In this document: positions 10,047-18,006 of the stretch, in pieces
Layout: every line of letters starts with the position of its first letter
Position numbering within the stretch: position 1 is the stretch's first letter
Source: Anaerobacillus alkalidiazotrophicus
GTDB lineage: Bacteria; Bacillota; Bacilli; Bacillales_H; Anaerobacillaceae
DNA: 64,000 nt
NCBI RefSeq assembly: GCF_001866055.1
Contig: NZ_MLQS01000030.1
Coordinates: 559,500 to 623,499 of the forward strand
Direction: 5' to 3'
The notes under the pieces: generated by a model
The model's database searches: none
What the model was told of the DNA's origin: nothing
What the model saw: the letters and a program-made list of their open reading frames with translations, nothing else
Program-made: the position numbers and the translations under genes

Positions 10047-10062
10047 TGTGATATATCTCACT
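10047..10062 (+). promoter_or_regulatory. Fnr-type operator before the radical SAM gene
   Basis: TGTGATATATCTCACT has one mismatch to TGTGA-N6-TCACA. TATGAT at 10085-10090 is a good -10, which places the operator centre near -41.5, the usual class II Fnr position. Confidence 0.75.
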
Positions 10063-10131
10063 GAGGTAAATCGTGTTTATCACATATGATGAAACTATGA
10101 AGAACTTAGTTAAAAGAGCGGAGGAGACCTT

Positions 10132-11229
10132 ATGAATTTATCATTCTTATCAGAGAAACCTAAAAATTATGATGAAAATCCGTTCATAGTAATTTGGGAA
10201 GTAACAAGAGCTTGTGCCCTTAAATGTTTACATTGTCGCGCTGAGGCACAATATAAAGCCGATCCAAGACAACTATCTTTTGAGGAAGGTAAGAAACTAA
10301 TAGATGAAATTGCTACTATGGATAACCCGTTATTTGTATTTACAGGTGGAGATCCATTAATGAGACCTGATCTTTATGAATTAGCCAAGTATGCAATAGA
10401 GGAAAAGAAATTACCAGTCTCAATGACGCCTAGTGCTACACCAAAAGTGACGAAAAAGGCAATTGATCAAGCGAAAGAAGTTGGTTTATCACGTTGGGCA
10501 TTTAGTTTGGATGGTTCCACTGCCGAAATACATGACCATTTTAGAGGGACAAAAGGTTCTTTTGATTTAACAATGAAGGGGATCGATTACTTAAAAGAGT
10601 TAAATATACCTATTCAAATAAATACAACGGTTTCCAAATATAATGTTGATGATTTGCCAGCTATGGCTGAAAAAGTAAAAGAAATGAATGCTGTGCTTTG
10701 GAGCGTTTTTTTCTTAATTCCTACTGGTAGAGGTATGGAAAAGGATATGATTTCTGCTGACGAACATGAAGAAGTAATGAAGTGGTTATTTGAAATTCAA
10801 CAAAGCATGCCATATGGAGTCAAAGCTACAGAAGCTCCTCATTATCGCCGAGTAGCTATTCAAGAAAAGAAGCGATTAAATCTAAAGGCTACTGAAGGAA
10901 ATAAGCGTCTTGATACGTTGGGTCGTGCTCCTAAAGGTGTTAACGATGGGGATGGATTTGTATTTATTAGCCATATTGGCGATGTTTATCCAAGTGGCTT
11001 TTTGCCCGTAAAGTGTGGAAATGTACGAGAAAAGCCACTTCCTGAAATTTATCGGGATAATCCGGTATTCAGAGATCTAAGAAATAAGACGCTACTAAAA
11101 GGGAAATGTGGAGCTTGTGAATATAAAGGAATTTGTGGTGGTTCCCGTGCGAGAGCATTTGCGCTTACTGGAGATTATTTGGAAAGTGACCCATATTGTG
11201 CTTATATCCCCAAAAAGTATAAATCTTAA
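10132..11229 (+). CDS. Radical SAM/SPASM domain protein
   Basis: A 365-residue cytoplasmic iron-sulfur enzyme. C28-x3-C32-x2-C35 (TRACALKCLHCRAEA) binds the SAM cluster, GGDPLMRPDL follows, and the C-terminal SPASM region (CGNVREKPL, then CGACEYKGICGGSRARAFALTGD...C) holds auxiliary clusters. The sequence style resembles the AhbD/NirJ/PqqE group, which modifies haem precursors or peptides. No precursor peptide gene is next to it, and it has its own Fnr-type promoter. A part in oxygen-independent haem or cofactor formation during nitrate respiration is a reasonable inference, not shown. AGCGGAGGAG precedes the ATG. Confidence 0.8.
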   Translation: MNLSFLSEKPKNYDENPFIVIWEVTRACALKCLHCRAEAQYKADPRQLSFEEGKKLIDEIATMDNPLFVFTGGDPLMRPDLYELAKYAIEEKKLPVSMTPSATPKVTKKAIDQAKEVGLSRWAFSLDGSTAEIHDHFRGTKGSFDLTMKGIDYLKELNIPIQINTTVSKYNVDDLPAMAEKVKEMNAVLWSVFFLIPTGRGMEKDMISADEHEEVMKWLFEIQQSMPYGVKATEAPHYRRVAIQEKKRLNLKATEGNKRLDTLGRAPKGVNDGDGFVFISHIGDVYPSGFLPVKCGNVREKPLPEIYRDNPVFRDLRNKTLLKGKCGACEYKGICGGSRARAFALTGDYLESDPYCAYIPKKYKS

Positions 11230-11232
11230 CAT

Positions 11233-11273
11233 TAATCAGTGCGGTGGATCTTTACCCAGCACTGATTTTTTTG
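11233..11273 (+). terminator. Terminator after the radical SAM gene
   Basis: AATCAGTGC and GCACTGATT form a 9-bp stem followed directly by seven T. Confidence 0.88.
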
Positions 11274-11665
11274 TTTACCAGAAAACTATAGATTTCTTCC
11301 TTGTGGATAAGGCTGAAGTTAAAGGCAGTAAGTTTTGAAGCTTTTTACTTAATTTAATAAATATGTAAAAAAATGTAGAAAAAACAAGTTTTATTTGGCG
11401 GGTGAAATGTGTACATTTTGTGAACGGGTGTCATGTAAGTGGACAAAAAGAATGTTGATAAATAGAGCTTCTTTTACATGTTTTGCACTTTGTAAATGTT
11501 ACAAATGACTTTCCTGTGATAAAATTCACACCTTTGCTGTGAGAAATTGCACAGTGAGTGATAAGTGTCTCTTCTACAATAAGGGTAACAGAACGTTTAG
11601 CACTTCTAACAGCTAAAAGGCCTATAGTTGTCCATGTGCGTACTTCAAAAAAGGAGTGAGAAAAG
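11274..11665 (+). promoter_or_regulatory. Upstream region of the nitrate-reductase cluster
   Basis: About 390 bp with no supported gene. It carries tandem Fnr-type sites (11515-11530 and 11538-11553), a -10 at 11575-11580, and AAGGAGTGAG just before the first gene at 11666. Nothing else is recognisable. Confidence 0.6.
11515..11580 (+). promoter_or_regulatory. Tandem Fnr operators and promoter of the nitrate-reductase operon
   Basis: TGTGATAAAATTCACA (11515-11530) is a perfect site. TGTGAGAAATTGCACA (11538-11553) has one mismatch and is centred 23 bases downstream. TACAAT (11575-11580) is a plausible -10 with a start near 11587. The sites would then be centred at -64.5 and -41.5: one class II and one upstream class I-like site. 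Confidence 0.75.
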
Positions 11666-12874
11666 ATGAACAATCTAGAAAGAACTTATTCTACTAATAA
11701 CCCTAATGAATCAAACGATACAACACATAGAATAAAGTACCTTGAAAGATCTTTTTATTCAAAAACTAGTATGTATGCATTTTTTGTAGTTGCATTCTTG
11801 TTTATCACAATGTGGATCGGTACAGCTCAGTTCAAAAAAATTGATCTAATGTTAGCTGGCTATATGGTTGCCTCTTTTATCTTTTTCATTGGTATTACAG
11901 TTAGAATGGCGTCTTGGCTAATGCGACCGGCTACAAATGAGATGGTAAAGCGAAGTATTAAGAATTTATTTACTAAAAAGCGTACAAAAAGAAATATTGC
12001 AGCAATTTTAAAAACTTTCGTAGATAATATTATTTTACAAAAATTTATCTTTAAACGTGGATTGTACAGAGGTATTCAGCATTGGTTAATAGCTTGGGGG
12101 TGTATCGGTTCATTTGCTATTACATTTGGATTAACATTTGGTTGGATGCATTTTAGATTAATTGATGCAACAACGTATCAAATGATGGTATTTAACCTAC
12201 CAACGATTAAAATGCAAGCAAATGGTATATTTGCTGAACTAGTTTATAACGGATTAAACATAACTGCACTTATGGTTTTAGTGGGTATCATTATGGCCCT
12301 AGTAAGAAGAATTAATAATCATGATTTGAAGGTTACTGAACGAGCTGAGTTTGATTTATTACCCCTTTATATACTATTAGCGGTAACGGTATCCGGATTA
12401 TTATTAACAGTTTCATATAAGTTTTTAGGTGGATTTATTCACCCGCAACTAGCTTTAATACATCAAGTAACGGTCGTTTTATTTTTGATTTACTTCCCAT
12501 TCGGTAAGTTGTTCCATTTACCAATTCGTCCTTTAGCAACGGCTGTACCGATGAATTATCAGGAGGAACCTATGGTAGATACGAGATCCTGTAAAAAGTG
12601 TAGCACGAAATACAGTAGTGACGATCAAATTGCAGATGTGAAAACCATTTTACATGAGCAACAGTTTGATTTAAAACTAGACGATGGAACATATTTAGCG
12701 GATTACTGTCCTAGTTGTCGAAGAAGAATTCGTGTAATGAGTCAATTAAACTTGGGATCAGTAAAGGGTAATCCGTACGGTCCGGTTCAAACAAACAACG
12801 GCATTCACATTCCAGGTTTTGGTAGAAGGAGATCGGAAGAATTTTATAACCAGTCTGATAAGGGGGATAAATAA
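11666..12874 (+). CDS. NarI-like cytochrome b membrane subunit with a C-terminal CxxC pair domain
   Basis: A 402-residue integral membrane protein with about six helices (near 36-56, 62-82, 140-160, 190-213, 232-250, 262-285). Histidines H139, H162, H259, H266 and H284 are in or near helices, and FPFGKLFHLP resembles the end of NarI, where haem-ligating His sit. A quinol-oxidising diheme cytochrome b role is inferred. Unlike NarI, it continues into a soluble tail with C309-x2-C312 and C348-x2-C351, a likely zinc-ribbon or Fe-S site for docking or electron transfer. It is the first gene of the Fnr-controlled operon. Its last base pairs overlap the start of the catalytic gene (TAATG). Confidence 0.75.
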   Translation: MNNLERTYSTNNPNESNDTTHRIKYLERSFYSKTSMYAFFVVAFLFITMWIGTAQFKKIDLMLAGYMVASFIFFIGITVRMASWLMRPATNEMVKRSIKNLFTKKRTKRNIAAILKTFVDNIILQKFIFKRGLYRGIQHWLIAWGCIGSFAITFGLTFGWMHFRLIDATTYQMMVFNLPTIKMQANGIFAELVYNGLNITALMVLVGIIMALVRRINNHDLKVTERAEFDLLPLYILLAVTVSGLLLTVSYKFLGGFIHPQLALIHQVTVVLFLIYFPFGKLFHLPIRPLATAVPMNYQEEPMVDTRSCKKCSTKYSSDDQIADVKTILHEQQFDLKLDDGTYLADYCPSCRRRIRVMSQLNLGSVKGNPYGPVQTNNGIHIPGFGRRRSEEFYNQSDKGDK

Positions 12875-14997
12875 TGACACAGTTTTTAGCTAAAGAAGGA
12901 GTAAAAAATCTCCACCATGAAGGTGAAAAATTAATTACCACTCACTGCTGTTATTGCGGAATGCAGTGTGGGATGCATATTAGATTAAATGAAAAAACAG
13001 GTAAGGTAGTTGGGGTAGAGCCACGCTATGATTGGCCTGTGACATTAGGGAAGATGTGCCCAAAAGGGGTTACTGCTTATCAAACAGTTGATCATGAAGA
13101 AAGAATTACAACACCATTAATTAAGAAAAACGGACAATTTGTAAAAGCAACATGGAATGAGGCGCTTGATTTAATTGAAAAGAACTTTAAGCAGCTTCAA
13201 CAAAAATATGGAAAAGATGCACTTTCTGTATATGGTGGTGTATCAATGACAAATGAAAAATGTTACCTCGTTGGAAAATATGCACGTGTTGCATTAGGGA
13301 CAAGATTTGTTGATTATAACGGTCGATTTTGTATGAGTTCAGCAGCTGGTGGATTTATGAAAACTTTAGGAACTGACCGTGGTTCTACATTACCATGGAC
13401 AGAGCTAGAGCACACGGATTGTTTCTTTATTAGTGGATGGAACGCAGCTGAATGTCATCCGACATCCATACAGTGGTTATGGAAGGCAAGAGACAAAGGT
13501 GCAAAAATGATTGTTGTAGATCCTCGTGAAACTCAGATTGCTCGATTAGCAGATGTTCACTTAGATATTAAATCAGGTACAGATTCAGCTTTAGCAAACG
13601 GAATGTTACACATTATTGTTCGTGACGGTTATGTAGATGAAACTTATGTAAAAGAACGTTGCAACAATTATGAAGAAATGAAGGAACAAGTAAAGCTTTT
13701 CACACCTGAATACACTTCTAAAATTACAGGGGTAACAGTTGAAAAAATTGAAAAAGCTGCCCACATTTACGGACAATCTCCGCGTTCAGTAGTGATGTTC
13801 TGTCGTGGTATCGAACAACAATCTAAAGGTGTTGATAATGTTTGTGTATACACATCAATGGCATTGTTACGAGGTCAAATAGGGAAATTTGCGTCAGGCG
13901 TTGCTACTGTCACTGGGCAAGGAAATGGTCAAGGTGGGCGCGAGCACGGGCAAAAAGCAGATGCGCTTCCTGGATACAGAAAAATTGCAGATCCTGAACA
14001 TGTAAAATATGTGGCAGAGGTTTGGGGAATTAAACCTGAAGAAATGCCAAAAGCAGGTGTTTCCGCTTACGAAATGTTTGATGAGATACAAAAAGGAAAT
14101 ATTCGTGCGATGCACGTGATGTGTAGTAATCCGGCAGTATCTGCACCTAATACAGAATATGTTTGGGACAGCTTTAGAAAATTAGATTTCTTAGTAGTAA
14201 GTGATTTCTTCTTGTCTGAAACATGTGAATTTGCAGATGTGGTATTACCAGCTACAACTTGGGCTGAGGATGAAGGGACAACAACGAACCTTGAAGGTCG
14301 TGTCATTCGTATTCGTAAAGTGAAAGACCCAATTGGTGAGTCCAAAACTGATTGGCAAATTATGAAGCTTATCGCTGAGCGTATGGGCAAAGGTAAGTTC
14401 TTCCCATACGAAAATGTACCAGAAATTTTTGAAGAATTCCGTATTGCATCAAAAGGTGGAAAAGCTGATTATTACGGAATTACGTATGACCGTATTGATA
14501 AGGAAGATGGTGTTTTTTGGCCATGTCCGTCTGAAGATCATCCTGGGACACCAACAATGTTTAAAGAAAAATTTGATACACCAAATGGAAAAGCTAATTT
14601 AGCAGTTGTAGGTTGGCAAAAACCAGCTGAAGTCCCTAGTAAAGATTATCCACATACATTAACAACTGGCCGTGTCGTATTTCATTACCTTTCAGGGACA
14701 CAGACTAGAAGAGTGAAATTTTTGATGGAACAATGTCCTCTACCTTATGCTGAAATGCATCCAGAATTAGCAAGTCGATATAATCTTGCAAATGGAGATA
14801 AGGTGAAGTTAACTACGCCGCGTTCTTCGATGCTATTAGATGTTCGGTTAACAAAAGCAATTCGAAATGACCATGTGTTTGTTCCATATCATTGGGGAAA
14901 AGAATTAGCGGTTAATCAGTTAACAAATCCAGCACTAGATCCAATATCAAGAATGCCAGAATTTAAAGTTTGTGCCGTGAAAATAGAGAAAGTGTAA
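12874..14997 (+). CDS. Molybdopterin nitrate reductase catalytic subunit, NasC-like
   Basis: A 707-residue molybdo-bis-MGD oxidoreductase, the same size as B. subtilis NasC and very like it along its length (for example GQGNGQGGREHGQKAD, KGVSAYEM, MCSNPAVSAPN). C25-x2-C28-x3-C32 and C62 bind a [4Fe-4S] cluster. NGRFCMSSA places C153 as the Mo ligand, and WNAAECHP matches the nitrate reductase pocket. It has no Tat or other signal, so it is cytoplasmic. NasC is assimilatory, but here the partners are a cytochrome b, a ferredoxin and a Rieske protein under Fnr sites, so nitrate respiration is the likely role. Another oxyanion substrate cannot be excluded. Confidence 0.88.
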   Translation: MTQFLAKEGVKNLHHEGEKLITTHCCYCGMQCGMHIRLNEKTGKVVGVEPRYDWPVTLGKMCPKGVTAYQTVDHEERITTPLIKKNGQFVKATWNEALDLIEKNFKQLQQKYGKDALSVYGGVSMTNEKCYLVGKYARVALGTRFVDYNGRFCMSSAAGGFMKTLGTDRGSTLPWTELEHTDCFFISGWNAAECHPTSIQWLWKARDKGAKMIVVDPRETQIARLADVHLDIKSGTDSALANGMLHIIVRDGYVDETYVKERCNNYEEMKEQVKLFTPEYTSKITGVTVEKIEKAAHIYGQSPRSVVMFCRGIEQQSKGVDNVCVYTSMALLRGQIGKFASGVATVTGQGNGQGGREHGQKADALPGYRKIADPEHVKYVAEVWGIKPEEMPKAGVSAYEMFDEIQKGNIRAMHVMCSNPAVSAPNTEYVWDSFRKLDFLVVSDFFLSETCEFADVVLPATTWAEDEGTTTNLEGRVIRIRKVKDPIGESKTDWQIMKLIAERMGKGKFFPYENVPEIFEEFRIASKGGKADYYGITYDRIDKEDGVFWPCPSEDHPGTPTMFKEKFDTPNGKANLAVVGWQKPAEVPSKDYPHTLTTGRVVFHYLSGTQTRRVKFLMEQCPLPYAEMHPELASRYNLANGDKVKLTTPRSSMLLDVRLTKAIRNDHVFVPYHWGKELAVNQLTNPALDPISRMPEFKVCAVKIEKV

Positions 14998-15018
14998 CGG
15001 AGAGGGGAGAGTCAAACT

Positions 15019-15561
15019 ATGAATAAAATTATGTATCTAGAATTTGAACGTTGTATCGGTTGTAGATCTTGTCAAGCAGCATGTCGTGAATGCGGTGGTC
15101 ATGATGCAAAAGAACGAAATTATGTTGAATATGTTGACTTTTTAGAGAGCCGTCAAACGTATCCAATGCTTTGTATGCAATGTAAAGACCCGGCATGTGC
15201 ACGTGTATGTCCGGCAAATGCAATCCAAATTACTGAAGAAGGTGTCGTTCTTTCAGCATTGGAAGAAAAGTGTATTGGTTGTAGAAACTGTACATTTGGT
15301 TGCCCATTTGGAATTCCGAAGTTCGATTTTGAAGAGAATAAAATGTATAAGTGCGATATGTGTTATGACAGAACACAACATGGTATTTCTCCTATGTGTG
15401 CGTCTGTTTGTCCAAGTGACGCAATTCGTTTCATCGATTTTGATGAAATGCAAGCATTACGTCGCCGTAGAACACAAATGAATTTAATTGAAGGAAAAAA
15501 ACCTACAGAGCAAGATAAGTGGCAGTATGTACCTGAGTTTTTTGGCGTGTACAGTGACTAA
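15019..15561 (+). CDS. Four-cluster [4Fe-4S] ferredoxin subunit (NrfC/DmsB type)
   Basis: A 180-residue cytoplasmic electron-transfer protein with four cysteine groups: CIGCRSCQAAC near residue 11, CMQCKDPACARVCP near 52-65, CIGCRNCTFGCPFG near 85, and CDMCYDRTQHGISPMCASVCP near 112-132. This is the pattern of DmsB, NrfC and PhsB subunits. It would pass electrons from the membrane cytochrome to the molybdenum subunit, replacing NarH. It lies 21 bases after the catalytic gene, behind GGAGAGGGGAGAG. A large hairpin separates it from the Rieske gene. Confidence 0.88.
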   Translation: MNKIMYLEFERCIGCRSCQAACRECGGHDAKERNYVEYVDFLESRQTYPMLCMQCKDPACARVCPANAIQITEEGVVLSALEEKCIGCRNCTFGCPFGIPKFDFEENKMYKCDMCYDRTQHGISPMCASVCPSDAIRFIDFDEMQALRRRRTQMNLIEGKKPTEQDKWQYVPEFFGVYSD

Positions 15562-15583
15562 GTATTGAGGAAAACCCTTCCTC

Positions 15584-15616
15584 ACTTAAAGCGAGGGGTT
15601 TCCCCTCGCTTTAAGT
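15584..15616 (+). repeat. Perfect 15-bp inverted repeat between ferredoxin and Rieske genes
   Basis: ACTTAAAGCGAGGGG, a 3-base loop, and its exact complement. No T run follows, so it is a poor terminator. It may mark an mRNA processing or stabilising point that changes the ratio of the upstream cytoplasmic subunits to the Rieske protein. Confidence 0.7.
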
Positions 15617-15644
15617 AACAAATTTACGAATGGAGGGTAAAATC

Positions 15645-16178
15645 ATGACAGAAAAAAAGAAGTTAGGTCGTAATCAAAAAGATACAGATGATGACATGAT
15701 TAATTTAGTAGACAATTTAAATCGTGATGACGATTTGAAATATAACCGTAGAGCCTTTTTAAAAACAGCAGTAGGAACATCTGTAGCTTTAGGGGTAGCA
15801 ACTATCCCCTTTTCTGTAAAGGCGATGTTAGGTATGAATGAGAAAGAAAAAGAGAGAGTTGAAATTGCTAAACTTGAAGATCTTCCAGTAGGCGAATCAA
15901 TAACTTTTTATTACCCAACTGAGAAAGATCCAGCTCTTCTAATACACACAGTAAATGGAGATTTAAAGGCATATAATAGCGCTTGTACTCACCTCATGTG
16001 TCCTGTTTTTTATGAGAAGACTCAAGATGTATTATTGTGTCCTTGCCACGCTGGATATTTTGATATAAATAATGGTCATCCAAAAGCCGGTCCACCCCAG
16101 CGAGAATTACCTTTGATTGAAATTGAAGTTGACAATGGTGTGGTTTATGCAGTAGGGAGGCAGTATCGCCATGGGTAA
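15645..16178 (+). CDS. Tat-exported Rieske [2Fe-2S] protein
   Basis: A 177-residue protein. A charged N-terminus leads to YNRRAFLKTAVG (R35-R36), a twin-arginine motif before a hydrophobic stretch of about 18 residues, which probably stays as a membrane anchor. The Rieske domain follows with C114-T-H116 and C132-P-C134-H135. The extra C119 and C134 fit the disulfide of high-potential bc1-type Rieske proteins. It should face outside and take electrons from quinol. I start at ATG 15645 because GGAGGG is 8 bases upstream; the in-frame ATG 15630 lies before that site. Its 3' end overlaps the next gene by 8 bases. Confidence 0.88.
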   Translation: MTEKKKLGRNQKDTDDDMINLVDNLNRDDDLKYNRRAFLKTAVGTSVALGVATIPFSVKAMLGMNEKEKERVEIAKLEDLPVGESITFYYPTEKDPALLIHTVNGDLKAYNSACTHLMCPVFYEKTQDVLLCPCHAGYFDINNGHPKAGPPQRELPLIEIEVDNGVVYAVGRQYRHG

Positions 16179-16368
16179 AAAAACGTGTTGGGTGGTAATT
16201 ATTGTCTCAATTATTATTAATGTAATTATGCTTCAATGGACAGTTGAGGCGTTCCTAGGAAGGGAATATGATGTTTTATTCATTTATAACATTATAAGTT
16301 TAATATCAGCAGCAGCAGCAATATTTGCTTATTTTCAGTGGCGCAAGCTCGAATATAATAGCAAGTAA
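16171..16368 (+). CDS. Small two-helix membrane protein of the nitrate-reductase cluster
   Basis: 65 residues with two hydrophobic helices (about 6-26 and 38-58) and charged ends. It overlaps the Rieske gene by 8 bases, so it is translationally coupled. I do not recognise the family. Position suggests an accessory membrane subunit or assembly factor of the same complex. Confidence 0.7.
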   Translation: MGKKTCWVVIIVSIIINVIMLQWTVEAFLGREYDVLFIYNIISLISAAAAIFAYFQWRKLEYNSK

Positions 16369-16384
16369 AGTTACGCGCTTTTTC

Positions 16385-16412
16385 ATAAGGAATCCAATAA
16401 TGGGTTCCTTTC
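16385..16412 (+). terminator. Probable terminator of the nitrate-reductase operon
   Basis: AAGGAATCC pairs with GGGTTCCTTT around a short loop, followed by a mixed T-rich tail. The stem is modest. Confidence 0.5.
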
Positions 16413-16526
16413 ATTAGGCGCAATTTGTTGGAAATCTTTAACTTTTCGTCATCGAAAAACAACATTTTTACTATTTCAAAAGAGTTTAACGTAATAAATT
16501 GAACAATTCGTGAACATCGATTAATT

Positions 16527-16569
16527 AGTGATTTATTTCACACCCTCATGGTAGTCCATCAACTATCAT
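16527..16569 (+). promoter_or_regulatory. Fnr-type operator and promoter of the first narK
   Basis: AGTGATTTATTTCACA (16527-16542) has one mismatch to the consensus. TATCAT (16564-16569) is the likely -10, so the operator centre is again close to -41.5. Confidence 0.7.
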
Positions 16570-16627
16570 GAAAGTAACTTATTTTTAACGTTTATTAAAT
16601 TAAGAAGGAATTCTAGGAGGAATTATT

Positions 16628-17923
16628 ATGGCAAGAATTACAAGGTGGGATCCGGAAAACGAACAGTTTTGGGAAGCCGAAGGTAAAAAACATGCAACGA
16701 GAAACTTATGGATCTCTGTTCCAGCACTTTTTCTAGCATTTGCTGTTTGGCAAATTTGGTCGGTAACAGCAGCTAGTTTAAACGATATAGGTTTTAATTT
16801 TACTAGTGCAGAATTATTTACTTTAGCTGCACTTCCAGGTTTATCAGGTGCAACATTACGTATATTTTATACATTTGTTGTTCCAATTTTCGGGGGACGG
16901 AACTGGACAATTATTAGTACAGCCTCATTGCTTATTCCAGCAATTGGAATAGGAATTGCAGTACAAAATCCAGAAACGACCTTTATGACGATGGCAATCC
17001 TTGCTGCCCTATGTGGTCTAGGTGGAGGGAATTTCGCTTCATCAATGTCTAACATTAGCTTCTTTTACCCGAAAAAAGCAAAAGGGACAGCTTTAGGAAT
17101 TAATGCTGGTATTGGAAATTTAGGAGTAAGTGCTGTTCAGTTTTTAGCTCCTTTAGTAATAACTGTAGGAGTTTTTGGAGCAGTGGCAGGGAACCCTCAA
17201 GTACTACCTGATGGTTCTCATGTATGGATTCAAAATGCAGCATTTGTATGGGTTATTCCAATTATATTAACTGTTATTGCAGCATTTTTCGGTATGGATA
17301 ACTTACCTGGAACAAAAGCCTCTATTAAAGAGCAAGCAGTTATTTTCAAAAATAAACATACGTGGATTATGACGTGGCTGTACACTATGTGTTTCGGTTC
17401 ATTTATAGGGTATGCAGCAGCGTTTCCACTACTAATTAGAACAGAATTTCCAGAAGTAAATGCTCTGCAATTTGCTTTCTTAGGACCTTTAGTTGGTGCG
17501 TTGATAAGACCATTAGGGGGATGGATTTCAGATAAGTTCGGTGGTGCAATCGTAACATTTTGGGATATTATTGTTATGATTGCCGCAACAGGTGGAGTCA
17601 TTTATTATTACAACCAAGGAAACTTTACAGGGTTTTTAATTATGTTCCTCGTTTTATTCGTAACTACTGGTATTGCTAACGGGTCTACGTTTAGAATGAT
17701 ACCATATATTTTCAACAATCAAAAAGAAGCGGCAGCTGTGATTGGTTTTACCTCAGCTATTGGAGCATACGGTGCATTTTTAATTCCAAAAATCTTCGGT
17801 TGGTCGATTGATACAACAGGAATGGCAAATACTGCCCTATATATTTTCATTGCTTATTATGTTATAAGTTTAGTTATTACTTGGTTTTATTACTCTCGTA
17901 AAAATGCAGAAGTGAAGTGTTAG
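16628..17923 (+). CDS. narK: NarK-type nitrate/nitrite transporter (E. coli NarK-like)
   Basis: A 431-residue major facilitator protein with 12 helices. The N-terminus (WDPENEQFW, then RNLWISVPALFLAFAVWQIWS) is the characteristic NarK opening. The two nitrate signature regions are present: GLGGGNFASSMSNISFFYP near residue 125 and GIANGSTFRMIP near 348. This branch is usually a nitrate/nitrite antiporter that imports nitrate and expels nitrite during respiration. AGGAGGAAT precedes the ATG. It has its own Fnr-type promoter and follows the reductase operon, matching a cytoplasmic nitrate-reducing site. Confidence 0.92.
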   Translation: MARITRWDPENEQFWEAEGKKHATRNLWISVPALFLAFAVWQIWSVTAASLNDIGFNFTSAELFTLAALPGLSGATLRIFYTFVVPIFGGRNWTIISTASLLIPAIGIGIAVQNPETTFMTMAILAALCGLGGGNFASSMSNISFFYPKKAKGTALGINAGIGNLGVSAVQFLAPLVITVGVFGAVAGNPQVLPDGSHVWIQNAAFVWVIPIILTVIAAFFGMDNLPGTKASIKEQAVIFKNKHTWIMTWLYTMCFGSFIGYAAAFPLLIRTEFPEVNALQFAFLGPLVGALIRPLGGWISDKFGGAIVTFWDIIVMIAATGGVIYYYNQGNFTGFLIMFLVLFVTTGIANGSTFRMIPYIFNNQKEAAAVIGFTSAIGAYGAFLIPKIFGWSIDTTGMANTALYIFIAYYVISLVITWFYYSRKNAEVKC

Positions 17924-17936
17924 ATAAATAGAAAGT

Positions 17937-17966
17937 AGCTCTTCCGATAATTTTTCGGAAGAGTTA
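17937..17966 (+). terminator. Hairpin between the two transporter genes
   Basis: CTCTTCCGA and TCGGAAGAG form a 9-bp stem. The tail is only weakly T-rich, so it may be a partial terminator that lowers transcription of the second transporter. Confidence 0.55.
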
Positions 17967-18006
17967 CATAATAAAATTTATATCCTTTTGATGGGGGATG
18001 ATGTTC

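Noticed and set aside
12874..14997. Catalytic subunit as NarG, formate dehydrogenase or arsenite oxidase
   Set aside because: It is far too short for NarG, the Mo ligand is Cys in NGRFCMSSA rather than Asp or selenocysteine, and the cluster is a four-Cys [4Fe-4S]; full-length similarity to NasC is clear.
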